Assembly (NCBI GenBank): GCA_003263775.1
Contig: JYJJ01000079.1
Coordinates: 124,001-188,000, forward strand
Direction of reading: 5' to 3'
Source: Vibrio maritimus
GTDB lineage: Bacteria; Pseudomonadota; Gammaproteobacteria; Enterobacterales; Vibrionaceae
Length of the DNA: 64,000 bases
Part shown: positions 29,619-39,614 of the stretch, in pieces
Position numbering within the stretch: position 1 is the stretch's first letter
How the letters are laid out: each line of letters opens with the position of its first letter
Translations under genes and position numbers: made by a program
The notes under the pieces: model-generated
Database searches by the model: none
What the model saw: only the letters and a program-made list of their open reading frames with translations
Told to the model about the DNA's origin: nothing

Positions 29619-30854
29619 TTAGAACAGTGTTGGATTGAATAATTGAATTTGTACAGTCTCACCAACTTCTACTGAGCCGCGCTCGCGCTCTAACACGACA
29701 AAGCAGTTAGCTAGGCTCATAGAGCGGAATGCACCAGAGCTTTGGTTACCGGTTGTTTCCACTACAAACTGGCCATTTTCAATTCGGTAGATACCACGCT
29801 GATAATCCGTGCGCCCCGGCGCTTTCTTGAATGCGCTACGAGTGATAGCTGGGATAGATTCCGGCGCTTTCCACTCACTGTTACCACCCAGCTTCGCCAG
29901 CAGAGGCTGAACCAAAACATACATAGTCAGTACAGCCGAAACAGGGTTTCCTGGAAGACCGCAGAACCATGCATTATCAAGCTCGCCAAAAGCAAAAGGT
30001 TTACCTGGCTTAATCGCAAGTTTCCAAAAACCGATTTGCCCAAGCTCTTCGAGAATATCTTTGGTGTAGTCTGCTTCACCAACGCTTACGCCGCCGGAAG
30101 TGATCACCACATCGGCCATTTGCTGTGCGTTCTCGAATGTCGCTTTTAGTGTCTCTTGGCAGTCAGGAATGATGCCTAAGTCAATCGCTTCACAGCCAAA
30201 GTTTTCAATCAGTGGTTTAATACCATAGCGGTTGCTGTCATAGATTTGACCAGGCTCTAGCTCGCTACCGAGTGGTTTGAGTTCATCACCAGTGGAGAAA
30301 AATGCCACCTTCGGTTTGCGATAAACGCTTATGTGGCTGATGCCAAGTGTCGCAATCATTGGAATATCACGCGCAGTTAGGCGAGCACCTTTGTTCAATA
30401 CCACATCGTTAGCACGAATATCATCACCAGTAGGGCGGATGTTCATGTTGGTTTTGATGTTTGGCTGATCAAAGGTGATAAGGTCACCGTCTGTGGTGGT
30501 ATTTTCTTGCATGATCACCGCGTCACAGCCCGAAGGGATTTGAGCGCCAGTCATAATACGAATGGTAGTTTGCGCTGGCCATTCACCTTCAAAAGGAGCG
30601 CCAGCAAATGATTTTCCAACCATTTTCATGGTGGTTGATTGCTCGAAATCGCTAAGGCGAATGGCATAACCATCCATCGCTGAGTTATCAAATGGTGGGA
30701 CATTAATTGGAGAGAGAATGTCTTCTGCCAGTACGTACCCTAGCGCTTCAGCGAGCGGTAAGGTAATGGTATCGATAATTGGCGTGATTGGTGTGAGCAT
30801 TTTATTCAATGCTTCTTCTATAGGCATCAAGCCCGGTGCGTCGCAGCAACCCAT
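29619..30854 (-). CDS. moeA: Molybdopterin molybdenumtransferase MoeA
   Basis: 411 aa, identical in length to E. coli MoeA; inserts molybdate into adenylated molybdopterin. The signature segments PPFDNSAMDGYA, MTGAQIPSGCDAVI, DELKPLGS and TSGGVSVGEADY are present, as is GLPGNPVSA. The frame is open to 30956, but the ATG at 30854 gives MGCCDAPGLMPIEEAL, which aligns with the usual N-terminus. It is the first gene of a moeA-moeB operon and is divergent from folE across about 200 bp. Confidence 0.93.
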   Translation of the reverse strand: MGCCDAPGLMPIEEALNKMLTPITPIIDTITLPLAEALGYVLAEDILSPINVPPFDNSAMDGYAIRLSDFEQSTTMKMVGKSFAGAPFEGEWPAQTTIRIMTGAQIPSGCDAVIMQENTTTDGDLITFDQPNIKTNMNIRPTGDDIRANDVVLNKGARLTARDIPMIATLGISHISVYRKPKVAFFSTGDELKPLGSELEPGQIYDSNRYGIKPLIENFGCEAIDLGIIPDCQETLKATFENAQQMADVVITSGGVSVGEADYTKDILEELGQIGFWKLAIKPGKPFAFGELDNAWFCGLPGNPVSAVLTMYVLVQPLLAKLGGNSEWKAPESIPAITRSAFKKAPGRTDYQRGIYRIENGQFVVETTGNQSSGAFRSMSLANCFVVLERERGSVEVGETVQIQLFNPTLF

Positions 30855-31058
30855 AAGATAAGTCATCCTAATTGAATCTTTAAAACCAATTGACTGTAAC
30901 ACATTTTTACCAGCGAATGGCTTATCCCTTTGGATAAAAGCGACGATTTGAACCACAAATCATTGCAGTTACAAAGCAATACGGAATTTGTGGGTGTAAT
31001 TAACATTAAATCCGAGTATCCTTGTCTGCCCTTACGGGAGTTAGTGCGAGGATGTAAG

Positions 31059-31712
31059 ATGTCAGGTTTAAGTGAATCAGCAAAATTGGTGAAAGCAGCG
31101 TTATCAGAGCGCGGTTTGGAGACACCAATGTTGCCAAATGAAGTGTCTAGAGAAGAAAAGAAAGAACGTATTGAACACCACATGCGTGAGATCTTAACTC
31201 TACTTCAATTGGATCTCGCCGATGACAGCTTAATGGAAACGCCGCAACGCATCGCAAAGATGTATGTGGATGAAATCTTCTCTGGTCTTGATTACCAGAA
31301 CTTCCCAAAAATCACCGTCATCGAAAACAAAATGGACGTCAGTGAAATGGTGCGTGTTAAAGACATCACGGTGACCAGTACTTGCGAACATCACTTGGTG
31401 ACTATCGATGGTAAAGCTGCAGTGGCGTATATTCCACGTGGTAAAATCATCGGTCTATCGAAGATTAACCGTATTGTCAGATTTTTCGCTCAGCGCCCAC
31501 AAGTTCAAGAGCGCATGACACAGCAAATTCTAGTTGCCCTGCAGACACTACTCGAAACAGATGATGTTGCAGTGACTATGGACGCCGTTCACTACTGCGT
31601 GAAGTCACGCGGTGTGATGGATGCGACCAGTGAGACAACAACAACCGCTTTGGGTGGAATTTTCAAGTCTAACCCTGCAACGCGTCATGAATTTTTGCAT
31701 GGTTTGCGCTAA
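31059..31712 (+). CDS. folE: GTP cyclohydrolase I
   Basis: 217 aa homodecameric enzyme, first step of folate biosynthesis (GTP to dihydroneopterin triphosphate). The zinc ligands are visible in TSTCEHHLV and HYCVKSRGVMD, and the catalytic segment GLSKINRIVRFFAQRPQVQE is present. The frame extends upstream to 30930, but the ATG at 31059 has GAGG 7 nt before it and gives the usual length. Monocistronic, divergent from moeA. Confidence 0.94.
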   Translation: MSGLSESAKLVKAALSERGLETPMLPNEVSREEKKERIEHHMREILTLLQLDLADDSLMETPQRIAKMYVDEIFSGLDYQNFPKITVIENKMDVSEMVRVKDITVTSTCEHHLVTIDGKAAVAYIPRGKIIGLSKINRIVRFFAQRPQVQERMTQQILVALQTLLETDDVAVTMDAVHYCVKSRGVMDATSETTTTALGGIFKSNPATRHEFLHGLR

Positions 31713-31740
31713 ATCTCTCGAATGTAAATAAAATGCTAAT

Positions 31741-31766
31741 AACGCCCTCTAAATTAAGAGGGCGTT
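31741..31766 (+). terminator. Terminator after folE
   Basis: Perfect AACGCCCTCT / AGAGGGCGTT stem with a 6-nt loop, about 29 bp after the folE stop. The following U-tract is interrupted (ATTGTATTT). Confidence 0.75.
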
Positions 31767-31908
31767 ATTGTATTTGTCACTGCTTTTCGTTCATACTATT
31801 GATTATCTAAAGGATTTGCTAATAAATTAGCTAGTTAAGCCTCAGGCGTACCACAAAGCTAGAATAAAACGTCGTGGCAAACTGTTCTTATAGTTGGGCT
31901 AGGTTAAA

Positions 31909-33958
31909 ATGAACAGAATTCAAAAAATCTATAGTTATGCTGAGCCGAATACGACTCTGGTAGTTGTTATGGGTGGGCTTGGTTACCCCTTTTACTTCTG
32001 GGTATGGGATACGCTATACCCGCAGCCGTATGAAAACTTGTGGTTGAGGTTAGTTTGCTCGCTATTGGTCTTCGTGTTGGCTTTCCGTGGTGTGATGAGC
32101 AGTCGGCTTAAAAAGTTGATTCCTTATTACTATCTAATATCAATCGGTTTTTGCTTGCCGTTTTTCTTTTCCTACATGATGTTTATGAACGGATGGAATG
32201 ATGTCTGGGTATTATCCTTTATGTCATCCATTTTTCTTCATATTCTTTTGGTGTATGACACTCGTGTTATGATGTTGCAAGCTCTTTTATGTGTACTTTT
32301 TGCAGCTCTCTTAGCACATTTTAATTTACCAAACGGGATCGAAGTTTCTGAGCATTTAGTCTACTTTCCGATTTTTGGCTTTACTTATCTGTTTGGCAAT
32401 TTGTTCTATTTTAGAAACCAGACTGAGCATGAAGCCAAGTTTACCGTAGCAAGGTCTTTTGGTGCTGGCATTGCGCATGAAATGAGAAACCCATTGAGTG
32501 CATTGTTGTCATCTTTTGAGGTGATTAAGAGTATCATACCAAGCGGCAACTCTTCCTATAGAAATACATTTCAATTGAACGCTCAAGAAATTCAAATACT
32601 CAACGATATTATTGATGATTCGATGAAAGCAATCTGGACGGGCAACGAGACCATTGACTTGTTGTTGACTTCAATAGACCAGAACAGAGTCTCGACCTCC
32701 ACATTCTGTAAGTTAAATGCGAAAACAATTGTCGAAAATGCAGTCGATAGCTTTAGTTATAAAAATGCGGCGGATAAAAGGTTGGTCTTCTTTGATATTA
32801 GAGAAGACTTTAATTACTTTGGAAGTGATACACTTTTAAAATATGTGGTTTATAACCTTCTTAAAAACTCGTTTAGACATAGAGGTGTCGGTAAGTTTAA
32901 TATAGTGATCAGTTCAAAAGTCACTGATGATGGACACAGTATTTTGTTTAAAGACACTGGTGTTGGGATCGAACCTGAACTTATAAAGAACATTTTCGAC
33001 GACTTCTATACTACAGGTAAAAATGGCACGTTCGGTTTAGGGTTATCATTTTGTAAGAAAGTGATGCGGTCGTTTTGGTGGGTCTATTATATGTCGCTCT
33101 AAAGTAGGCGAGTGGACTGAATTTGAACTGTTTTTCCCGAGTTATTCTTCACCTGCTGTGGACGTTATTAAAACAGAGCTTATTAAAGCCAAGACGGTGC
33201 TGTTTATTGGCGAAGAGACCTCAGATGTCGCTATTGAGTTGGAGCGGTTGAAGCATACGACTGAAATGGAAGTTGAAGTCGTCAGTCTTCTAGATGCATG
33301 TGATCGAGATGAGTATCACTTTGAGTACAGTTTGATTCTAATCGATGGTGAATTTAGTCGCAGTGGTTGGTCTTTAATGTCTAGGCTAGAGGGTAAGTTA
33401 GGATTTACAGAAGCTAGGATTGTATTTCTAAATGAAGAAGGGAATACGAGAAACCTATACTTCCAGAGATATGTAAATATTGTACTTAAGGCTCGAGAAG
33501 ACTTTATTCGAAGACCTATAGAGACATTGGATTTTTTACTATTTGACTCATTGGAAACTGAAGAATCTAAGCCAGCATATAATGAAATATCCACTAAAAA
33601 AACCGTAATGATAGTCGATGATAATCACTCATTGCGTTCGATTACGAGTATTGTGCTGGAAAAGCAAGGCTTGCACGTCATCCAAGCAGAAAATGGCCAG
33701 GTTGCCCTTCAAGTGTTGGATCAAGAGGATGTGCATTTAATACTGATGGATGTAGAAATGCCAGTCTTGGATGGTTTGTCTGCGACTAGGAAAATTAGAG
33801 AATCCAACATGCCATATTCGTCGATACCTATTGTAGGCTACACAGGTGATAAAAGTGATGAAACTGTGGTACAGATAAACCAAAGTGGTATGAACGATTA
33901 TATCGTCAAACCTACACCGAAGGATGAGTTAATCGATAAAGTTGCAACTTGGTTATAA
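31909..33958 (+). CDS. cqsS: CAI-1 quorum-sensing hybrid sensor kinase CqsS (one frameshift)
   Basis: 682 aa when repaired, close to the V. cholerae protein (686 aa). A membrane domain of about six helices (1-170) binds CAI-1. It is followed by HisKA with H190 in GAGIAHEMRNPLSALL, HATPase with NLLKNSFRHRG and KDTGVGIEPE, and a C-terminal receiver with the phospho-acceptor Asp in LILMDVEMPVLDGL. The frame breaks at the T-run 33073-33076; removing one T gives MRSFGGSIICRSKVGEW and continues into the downstream ORF. Counting back from the His, Trp100 and Ser103 match the head-group residues W104/S107 of V. cholerae, and Phe166 takes the place of Cys170. Convergent with cqsA. Confidence 0.93.
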
Positions 33959-33990
33959 TCGAAATCTGTCAACTATTTCCTCAAAGTTAA

Positions 33991-34020
33991 AGGTGCGCCT
34001 ACAAACCTGTAGGCGCATTC
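33991..34020. terminator. Bidirectional terminator between cqsS and cqsA
   Basis: Perfect TGCGCCTACA / TGTAGGCGCA stem with an AACC loop in the 66-bp gap between the convergent stop codons. Short T-rich flanks suggest action on both strands. Confidence 0.75.
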
Positions 34021-34024
34021 CATA

Positions 34025-35206
34025 TTAATCGAAGTTCAAATCATCATTGTTCCAAGCTAATCGGCATACCTCGATCACTCTATCGAGATCCTGCTTGGTA
34101 TGCTTAGCATTTATTGAAAGACGAAGTATATGTTTATTATTAGGTGTGGCTGGTGGTGCAAAGACTGAACCAAACACTCCGTTCTCTTCGAAGAAGTTTC
34201 TCACTTTGATTGTATTCTCAACCTCTCCGGTTTCTAGGCCTATAATTTGAGAGTTACTTTGAATATCAAATCCAATTGCACGCAATTGCTTATTTAGATA
34301 CTCAGCGTTCTCCGTGAGTGACATTCTCCTTTTTTCAGAGCTGACAATCACATCATGCGTCTTGCTGAGTCGTGCTAGCTCGTACGGTAGCATGGTAGAG
34401 CTAAAGATAGCAGGGAAGGCAACCATTGGGACGCAGTAATTTGTTTTTTCATTTGCTAAGATCACCCCAGCGCGATAAGCATATGTTTTCGCAAGACTTG
34501 CCGTAATGTAGTCGACATGTTCTGTAAGCCCTAACTCTGCTACAAGTCCGGCTCCTCTTGGCCCGTGAGTGCCCAGCGAGTGAGATTCATCAACGACCAA
34601 AGCACAATCGTATTCGTAAGCGAGCGATACCAAGTCGACGAGTGGTGCAACGGTACCTACAGTACTGTATATCGAGTCAACGAGAATGATGCCGCTGCCA
34701 TTTCTGGATATCTGACGTTTAAGATGTTTGATGTTGTTGTGCATAAACATATGCACGTTAGCACCAGCAATACGAGCGCCTTCCCACAAAGAAGCGTGAG
34801 CAAAAAAGTCGACGTAAACATTAGTGTCTTTTTCGCAAATCGCCTGCAGCAAATTCACATTTGCTGTCCACCCGGACTGAGTAACTAAACAGCTTTCGAA
34901 GCCAACATGGCGAGCGAGCTTCGATTCAAAGTCGCTCTCTTTTTCTGCACCAAGTAGATAAACACCAGACATCAGGAGACTTTCGTTCGTTTCGCGGATC
35001 CCTTGAATGTGAGCTTGTTGAATTTCTGAGTGATCGTGCAGGCAAAGGTAGTCGTTTGTTTGCATAACAACATCGGTCGCAGAAGGGCGACCACCACAAA
35101 CCACAGGATGGTTTTCAGAATTTGAACTTATTCTGTCGGCAATAAAATGCTCATGCTTTTGTGTAATAAAACTTGGGAGAGTCTTTTTGATCTTTGTTAA
35201 GTGCAT
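34025..35206 (-). CDS. cqsA: CAI-1 autoinducer synthase CqsA
   Basis: 393 aa PLP-dependent acyl-CoA transferase of the alpha-oxoamine synthase family; makes the amino-ketone precursor of the autoinducer CAI-1. Visible: NDYLCLHDH and GVYLLGAEKESDFE near the N-terminus, the PLP pocket VDESHSLGTHGPRGAG, and the Schiff-base lysine in TASLAKTYAYRAG. The C-terminal LRLSINAKHTKQDLDRV is typical. Placement beside cqsS confirms the assignment. No frame break. Confidence 0.94.
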   Translation of the reverse strand: MHLTKIKKTLPSFITQKHEHFIADRISSNSENHPVVCGGRPSATDVVMQTNDYLCLHDHSEIQQAHIQGIRETNESLLMSGVYLLGAEKESDFESKLARHVGFESCLVTQSGWTANVNLLQAICEKDTNVYVDFFAHASLWEGARIAGANVHMFMHNNIKHLKRQISRNGSGIILVDSIYSTVGTVAPLVDLVSLAYEYDCALVVDESHSLGTHGPRGAGLVAELGLTEHVDYITASLAKTYAYRAGVILANEKTNYCVPMVAFPAIFSSTMLPYELARLSKTHDVIVSSEKRRMSLTENAEYLNKQLRAIGFDIQSNSQIIGLETGEVENTIKVRNFFEENGVFGSVFAPPATPNNKHILRLSINAKHTKQDLDRVIEVCRLAWNNDDLNFD

Positions 35207-35429
35207 AGCAATTATTCTCTATGTAAATGGAATCATATGTCGGCCGATGCATTTATTTATTGCCGACTAGAGAATAACTGTCACTATTGAATATTTTATT
35301 ATTTGTTGCTGGTTGCAAAATGAACTATATTGGGTGGGAATAGTTTTATTTTGCTTATACCTGTTGGGAGTCTAACTGATTGATAATTGTGTTAATATTT
35401 ATAAATTCTGACATTTGTATCAAATAAAA

Positions 35430-36398
35430 TCAATGCTTTCTAGCGAGCTCCGGCCAATACATTTTTACAAATCCTACCGTTACCCAAGCGACTGCCAAAG
35501 ACGCAACAGACAGCTCCAAAAAGCCAAAATTATGCAGCCAATGCCAGTGAGGATGCTCAGCTTCAAAAAACGTTGTTAAGCGATGCATAGCGATAGAGCT
35601 GATCACAGATGGAAATGTGATCGCGGCAATAGATGGCTGAAATTTCAGACGCAATAATCGAATGTAGCAAAGATAGATTAATAGCGTCATGGTGATTGCT
35701 ATCCCTGCAAGTGCACCTGTGAGTATAGGATCAGGCTCGGAAAAGTTAACCAAGTATGCGGATAATGTGAGGTTGATCGGCGCTGCCATGATCGCCAGTG
35801 TGGGTCTTGCTCGTTTTGGTAGCATTCCCTCAAATACCAATCGATAAAGCACCAATGGCAGCATAAAAAAGTAAATCGTAATACAAACAGAAGCGATGGT
35901 TTCTGAATAAACCGTATGACCAAATTGGGTACCAGCGAGTGAACTGCTAATTAGTCCCACTGGATATAGAAACCAGCTTGGCACTATATTCGACATCCGA
36001 AAGTTTTTTAACTGGTAATAGAAAAACAGCACGGCCATACAAACATGCAATGTCAATGCAGCAAACCAAAGTGGATAGGCAATTAAGGGAAGAATAACCG
36101 CAAGGTAGTCGCATAAAATGAGTAATGCCATACTCATTGGTGCCATCAAGCTACCTGTGAGAGGGTGTTTAATATCTGCAGAAAAGGTATGTCTGTTGAG
36201 TAGGTATTTAATGAGTACTGGCAGAAGCAATAGCGCACCGATGGAGGCTAGAATTGGCTGCACCTTTTTACCAAACTCCGGAACATATAATGCCCAAGCG
36301 TGACCAAGACCAATCATGCCAAGTGCCAGGGACGCTTGTGAGGTCGGTACGTTGTGAAACTGTGTAAGGCGCTTTAATGAAGTAAGGCTGATGGTCAC
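35430..36398 (-). CDS. TDT-family (TehA/SLAC1-like) membrane transporter
   Basis: 322 aa with about ten hydrophobic helices throughout and short loops. GMIGLGHAWALYVP, PSWFLYPVGLISSSLAG and HRLTTFFEAEHPHWHWL follow the tellurite-resistance/dicarboxylate-transporter pattern, whose members carry small anions or C4-dicarboxylates. GTG start preceded by AGAG. Substrate unknown. It is divergent from nothing and followed by cqsA 224 bp further on; I see nothing notable in that gap. Confidence 0.8.
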   Translation of the reverse strand: MTISLTSLKRLTQFHNVPTSQASLALGMIGLGHAWALYVPEFGKKVQPILASIGALLLLPVLIKYLLNRHTFSADIKHPLTGSLMAPMSMALLILCDYLAVILPLIAYPLWFAALTLHVCMAVLFFYYQLKNFRMSNIVPSWFLYPVGLISSSLAGTQFGHTVYSETIASVCITIYFFMLPLVLYRLVFEGMLPKRARPTLAIMAAPINLTLSAYLVNFSEPDPILTGALAGIAITMTLLIYLCYIRLLRLKFQPSIAAITFPSVISSIAMHRLTTFFEAEHPHWHWLHNFGFLELSVASLAVAWVTVGFVKMYWPELARKH

Positions 36399-36508
36399 TG
36401 CGGGCTCTCTTGAAAATCCATATCAATCGACGGCTAGGGCATAGCAGTCTAGCCGTCTAATTATACATGCTTTTTGTAGGGGCGAAACCATCACCATAGT
36501 TTGTAAGG

Positions 36509-37910
36509 CTAGTTTGTTTCTTTTCTCGGCAAATCTTCCTGACGTAGCTTCTCATTTTTTAGGGTTCTGTGTAGCAACTGGCTGTAGATTGGTTGGCCAC
36601 CTAGCATCTGCGCGACAATCGTTGCACCAAGGCCAGTAATGATGAGCGGCAGAATAAGGTGGTAGTTGTTTGTCATTTCAATCACCAATAAAATTCCGGT
36701 GATAGGGGCGCGTACTGTAGCTGCAAATAATGCTCCCATTCCTGCAATAGCAAATACACCAGGTTCGATAGGCAACTCAGGAAATAGCGAATGTGCGACT
36801 AAACCAAACGCATAACCAAAAGAGGTACCTAGGCTAGCATAGGTGCGAATATTCCCCCAGGAGCCCCAGAACCAAAGCATATGAGCGTGGTAAGGACTCG
36901 CCCAATAAACAGAAGAATAAGGATGCCCGCACTAAAGTTGCCATTGGTAATTTCCGGAATTAGGCCAATGCCACCACCTGTGAGTTCAGGGACGTATAAA
37001 AGCAATAGGCCAAAACTGCCACCAATCATCGAACCGGTAAACAGAAACCTTTTGAGATCGTTTTTGTGGATACGTACAAACATATCCTGAAACAGTGTGA
37101 CCAGCCGATTGAACACAACCCCAAAGCCACCAAACAATGTGCCTAGCAATAGGAATAACCAAAGGACAGTGAGATCCGGCGAGTCATATTGCGGCATCGT
37201 AATTACCGCATGCTGGCCATTGATAGAGCGGAATACAATGGTAGCCGTTACCGCAGAGATGAGTACCGCTTTGATGGAAATAAGTGAGTAACGAAAGTGC
37301 GGACGCATTTCTTCCACAACAAACATAATGCCAGCAAGAGGCGCGTTGAAAGCGGCTGCAAGACCGCCGGCTGCGCCAGAGGCAAGCAGTGTGTGTCGAC
37401 TATCGTCGTTCTTAACTCGAAAAAGATCGGTCACCATACGACCAATGTTACCGCCCATTTGCACCGTTGGGCCTTCGCGTCCTAACACCATTCCGGAACC
37501 CAGGGCACCTAAACCACCGAAGAATTTTACCGGGAGCACACGCCACCAACGAACAGGGCGCATATTGTCCATCGCCCCTTCAATTTCTGGAATACCTGAG
37601 CCGGCAGCTTCGGGGCAAACTTGTGCACCAGAAAATAGCCGATGAACGCCAAGAATGCGCTAATGACAAAAGCGAGCAGCCACAAGGGCAGTACGGAACC
37701 GATTTCATCTTTTAGCCAGTCGGTGCGAGTTTCAGTGACAAAGTGCACACCGATCTCAAACAGGGTACCGACGAGCCCGGCCAAGATACCAACTACGCAG
37801 GAAAGCAGTAATACCGAGATAGGCGTTTTATCGCTAGAGAGAAACTGATTAATCGTTCCTTTTGGTACGCGGGCGAGCAACGATTGTTTTATTTTCTCTC
37901 TTTTGGTCAT
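36509..37910 (-). CDS. clcA: H+/Cl- exchange transporter ClcA (two frameshifts)
   Basis: About 467 aa when repaired (E. coli ClcA 473). Inner-membrane 2Cl-/H+ antiporter used in acid stress. Key residues are all present once frames are joined: the central-serine loop AAGSGIPEIEG, the gating glutamate in MVLGREGPTVQMGG, the proton glutamate in VVEEMRPHFRYS, the selectivity loop SGAPGGIFAPMLALG, and the tyrosine in IEMTNNYHL. One break lies at the G-run 37612-37615 and the second at 36832-36833; each is repaired by one added base. The first ATG that fits is 37910; a longer frame to 38009 is less likely. Confidence 0.9.
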
Positions 37911-38452
37911 AGGGATGAGTGCCTGTATGGAGGAATGAATCTTCAAGGTTAAAATTATACGACCTAGCAAAATTGGCAATAGTGGCAAGAATGAAAAGTA
38001 GTATTCCACTTATCACGACTTCTTATGCTTTGGTGGAAAGTTTCACCAATGTTCGACCATTTTGACGTAGGTTCAAAAGCGCCACTTATTTTTAGTCTTC
38101 AGCTTGAAAAAAGTCATTTTTGTACCATAGTTAAATCGTAGGGTTCATATTCGACAAACATGGAGGATCAAAGTCCCTACCTACAATTTGGATGTGCAAC
38201 TTAAGAAACACATACTACTGCCTCGTTTTTATATCTCAGCCGATAGACTTGGTTCAGAGATTCGCAAACTCACGATTGAGTAACGAGGGATCAAGGCGCG
38301 CGCAAAGTGCGCCTTTTGTCGTCTATAGAAAACCACTTACTCTCCTCAGATATCTCTCACCATTAGATAGCTTTCGTATATCAATACCGTGGCTAGAATA
38401 GTGAAGCGCGTTAGGTATATACTTTGATGACTGACAGACATCGAGTAAGACA
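37911..38452. other. Intergenic region between divergent clcA and the COG0523 gene
   Basis: About 540 bp without a convincing protein gene. It contains one clear intrinsic terminator (38293-38318) pointing rightward that belongs to no annotated gene, so a small transcript may lie between about 38100 and 38318. Confidence 0.5.
38293..38318 (+). terminator. Orphan rightward terminator
   Basis: AAGGCGC / GCGCCTT stem around a 9-nt loop followed by TTG. It lies 135 bp before the next gene and behind no known coding region. Confidence 0.6.
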
Positions 38453-39446
38453 ATGAAAAATCAAGTACCTACTAACATCATCACTGGTTTCCTAGGCGTA
38501 GGTAAAACCACGGCTATTCTCAATCTACTAAAAGAAAAACCGCAACATGAGAATTGGGCTGTATTGGTCAATGAGTTTGGTGAAGTCGGTATTGATGGCG
38601 CCATGATGGCAGAAGGCGGAGCATGATTAAAGAGGTTCCGGGTGGTTGTATGTGTTGTACGGCGGGAGTACCCATGTCGGTGGGTATTAATGCGCTACTC
38701 AGACAAAAGCCCGATCGCCTGATTATCGAGCCGACTGGCTTGGTCATCCTAAGCAAGTGATTAAAACGCTAACCTCAGAACAATACCAAAATTACATTGA
38801 TTTGAGAGCGACCATTGCGCTGGTGGACCCACGTAACTTGTCTGATGAACGCCATCTTGAAAACAACAATTTCAACGATCAACTCGCATCGGCAGAAGTC
38901 ATCATCGGTAATAAGGTTGATGAGTGCACGGCACAAGATATCGACGTATTCAATGATTGGGTGACAGATCAGCAACCCGCTAAGATATTCCATAAACTGG
39001 TGAAAAACGGCCAACTTCCTCTTGAGTTGTTGGAGCTTGAAAGACGAGAAGCATCGGCAGAGGCAAAAGGTCATGCTCATCATCACGACCATGACCACAG
39101 CGACTTGGAGCCCGTATTTGAGCTGCCACCAGAGAAACCATATATTCGCCGTGAAAACCAAGGGCAAGGCTATTTCAGCTGTGGTTGGATTGTTGGTGAG
39201 GAGCACAAGTTCAATTTCGACGAGCTGTTTTCACTCTTTAGTGACCTTAACGCGGAGCGTGTCAAAGCAGTCGTTAACACCGATAAAGGCTGCTTCGCAT
39301 TCAACGTCGCAAATCGAGTCGTGTCCGTTAATCAGATGTCACTTGAGGGCTATGAATCGCGCATTGAAGTCATTGATTCACAATTGATGCCATGGGAAGA
39401 CTTGGAAGGCATCCTGTTGAAGCTATGTGGTTTGAACGACGCATAA
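38453..39446 (+). CDS. COG0523/CobW-family metal GTPase, YjiA-like (two frameshifts)
   Basis: About 331 aa when repaired. G3E GTPase thought to deliver or insert metal (zinc, cobalt or similar). Visible: Walker A GFLGVGKTT, LVNEFGEVGIDG, the metal motif PGGCMCCTAG (CxCC), the Walker-type IIEPTGLG, the base-specificity region IGNKVDEC, a histidine-rich stretch HAHHHDHDHSD, and the C-terminal CobW_C domain. Breaks occur near 38623 (one A added restores EGGAMIKEVPGG) and near 38742 (one G added restores PTGLGHPKQVIKTL). The metal is not determined. The upstream region shows no recognisable Zur box. Confidence 0.85.
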
Positions 39447-39481
39447 TATTGCAATCAGACACTGAGCATTGCAGATGAATG

Positions 39482-39508
39482 AGAGAGGCGAAATGCCTCT
39501 CTTTTTTT
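39482..39508 (+). terminator. Terminator after the COG0523 gene
   Basis: AGAGAGGC / GCCTCTCT stem with a GAAAT loop and a run of seven Ts, 36 bp after the stop codon. Confidence 0.92.
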
Positions 39509-39563
39509 ATGTGAAAAATGAGTAAATCTGCTGGTGAGCCTTGCCGGATGTCCATTCTAGACT

Positions 39564-39586
39564 ATTGTTATTATTGAAATAACAAT
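39564..39586. promoter_or_regulatory. Perfect inverted repeat upstream of the multiheme cytochrome
   Basis: ATTGTTATT / AATAACAAT, 9-bp arms around 5 nt, 28 bp before the start codon. Its position near the expected promoter suggests an operator. It does not match the FNR, NarP or NsrR consensus well enough to name the regulator. Confidence 0.5.
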
Positions 39587-39614
39587 AACTTGCAAACAAG
39601 CAAAGGAATGTCGG

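Noticed and set aside
38192..38401. 69-codon ORF rightward of clcA
   Set aside because: It runs through the terminator at 38293-38318, has no ribosome site, and shows no protein-like composition.
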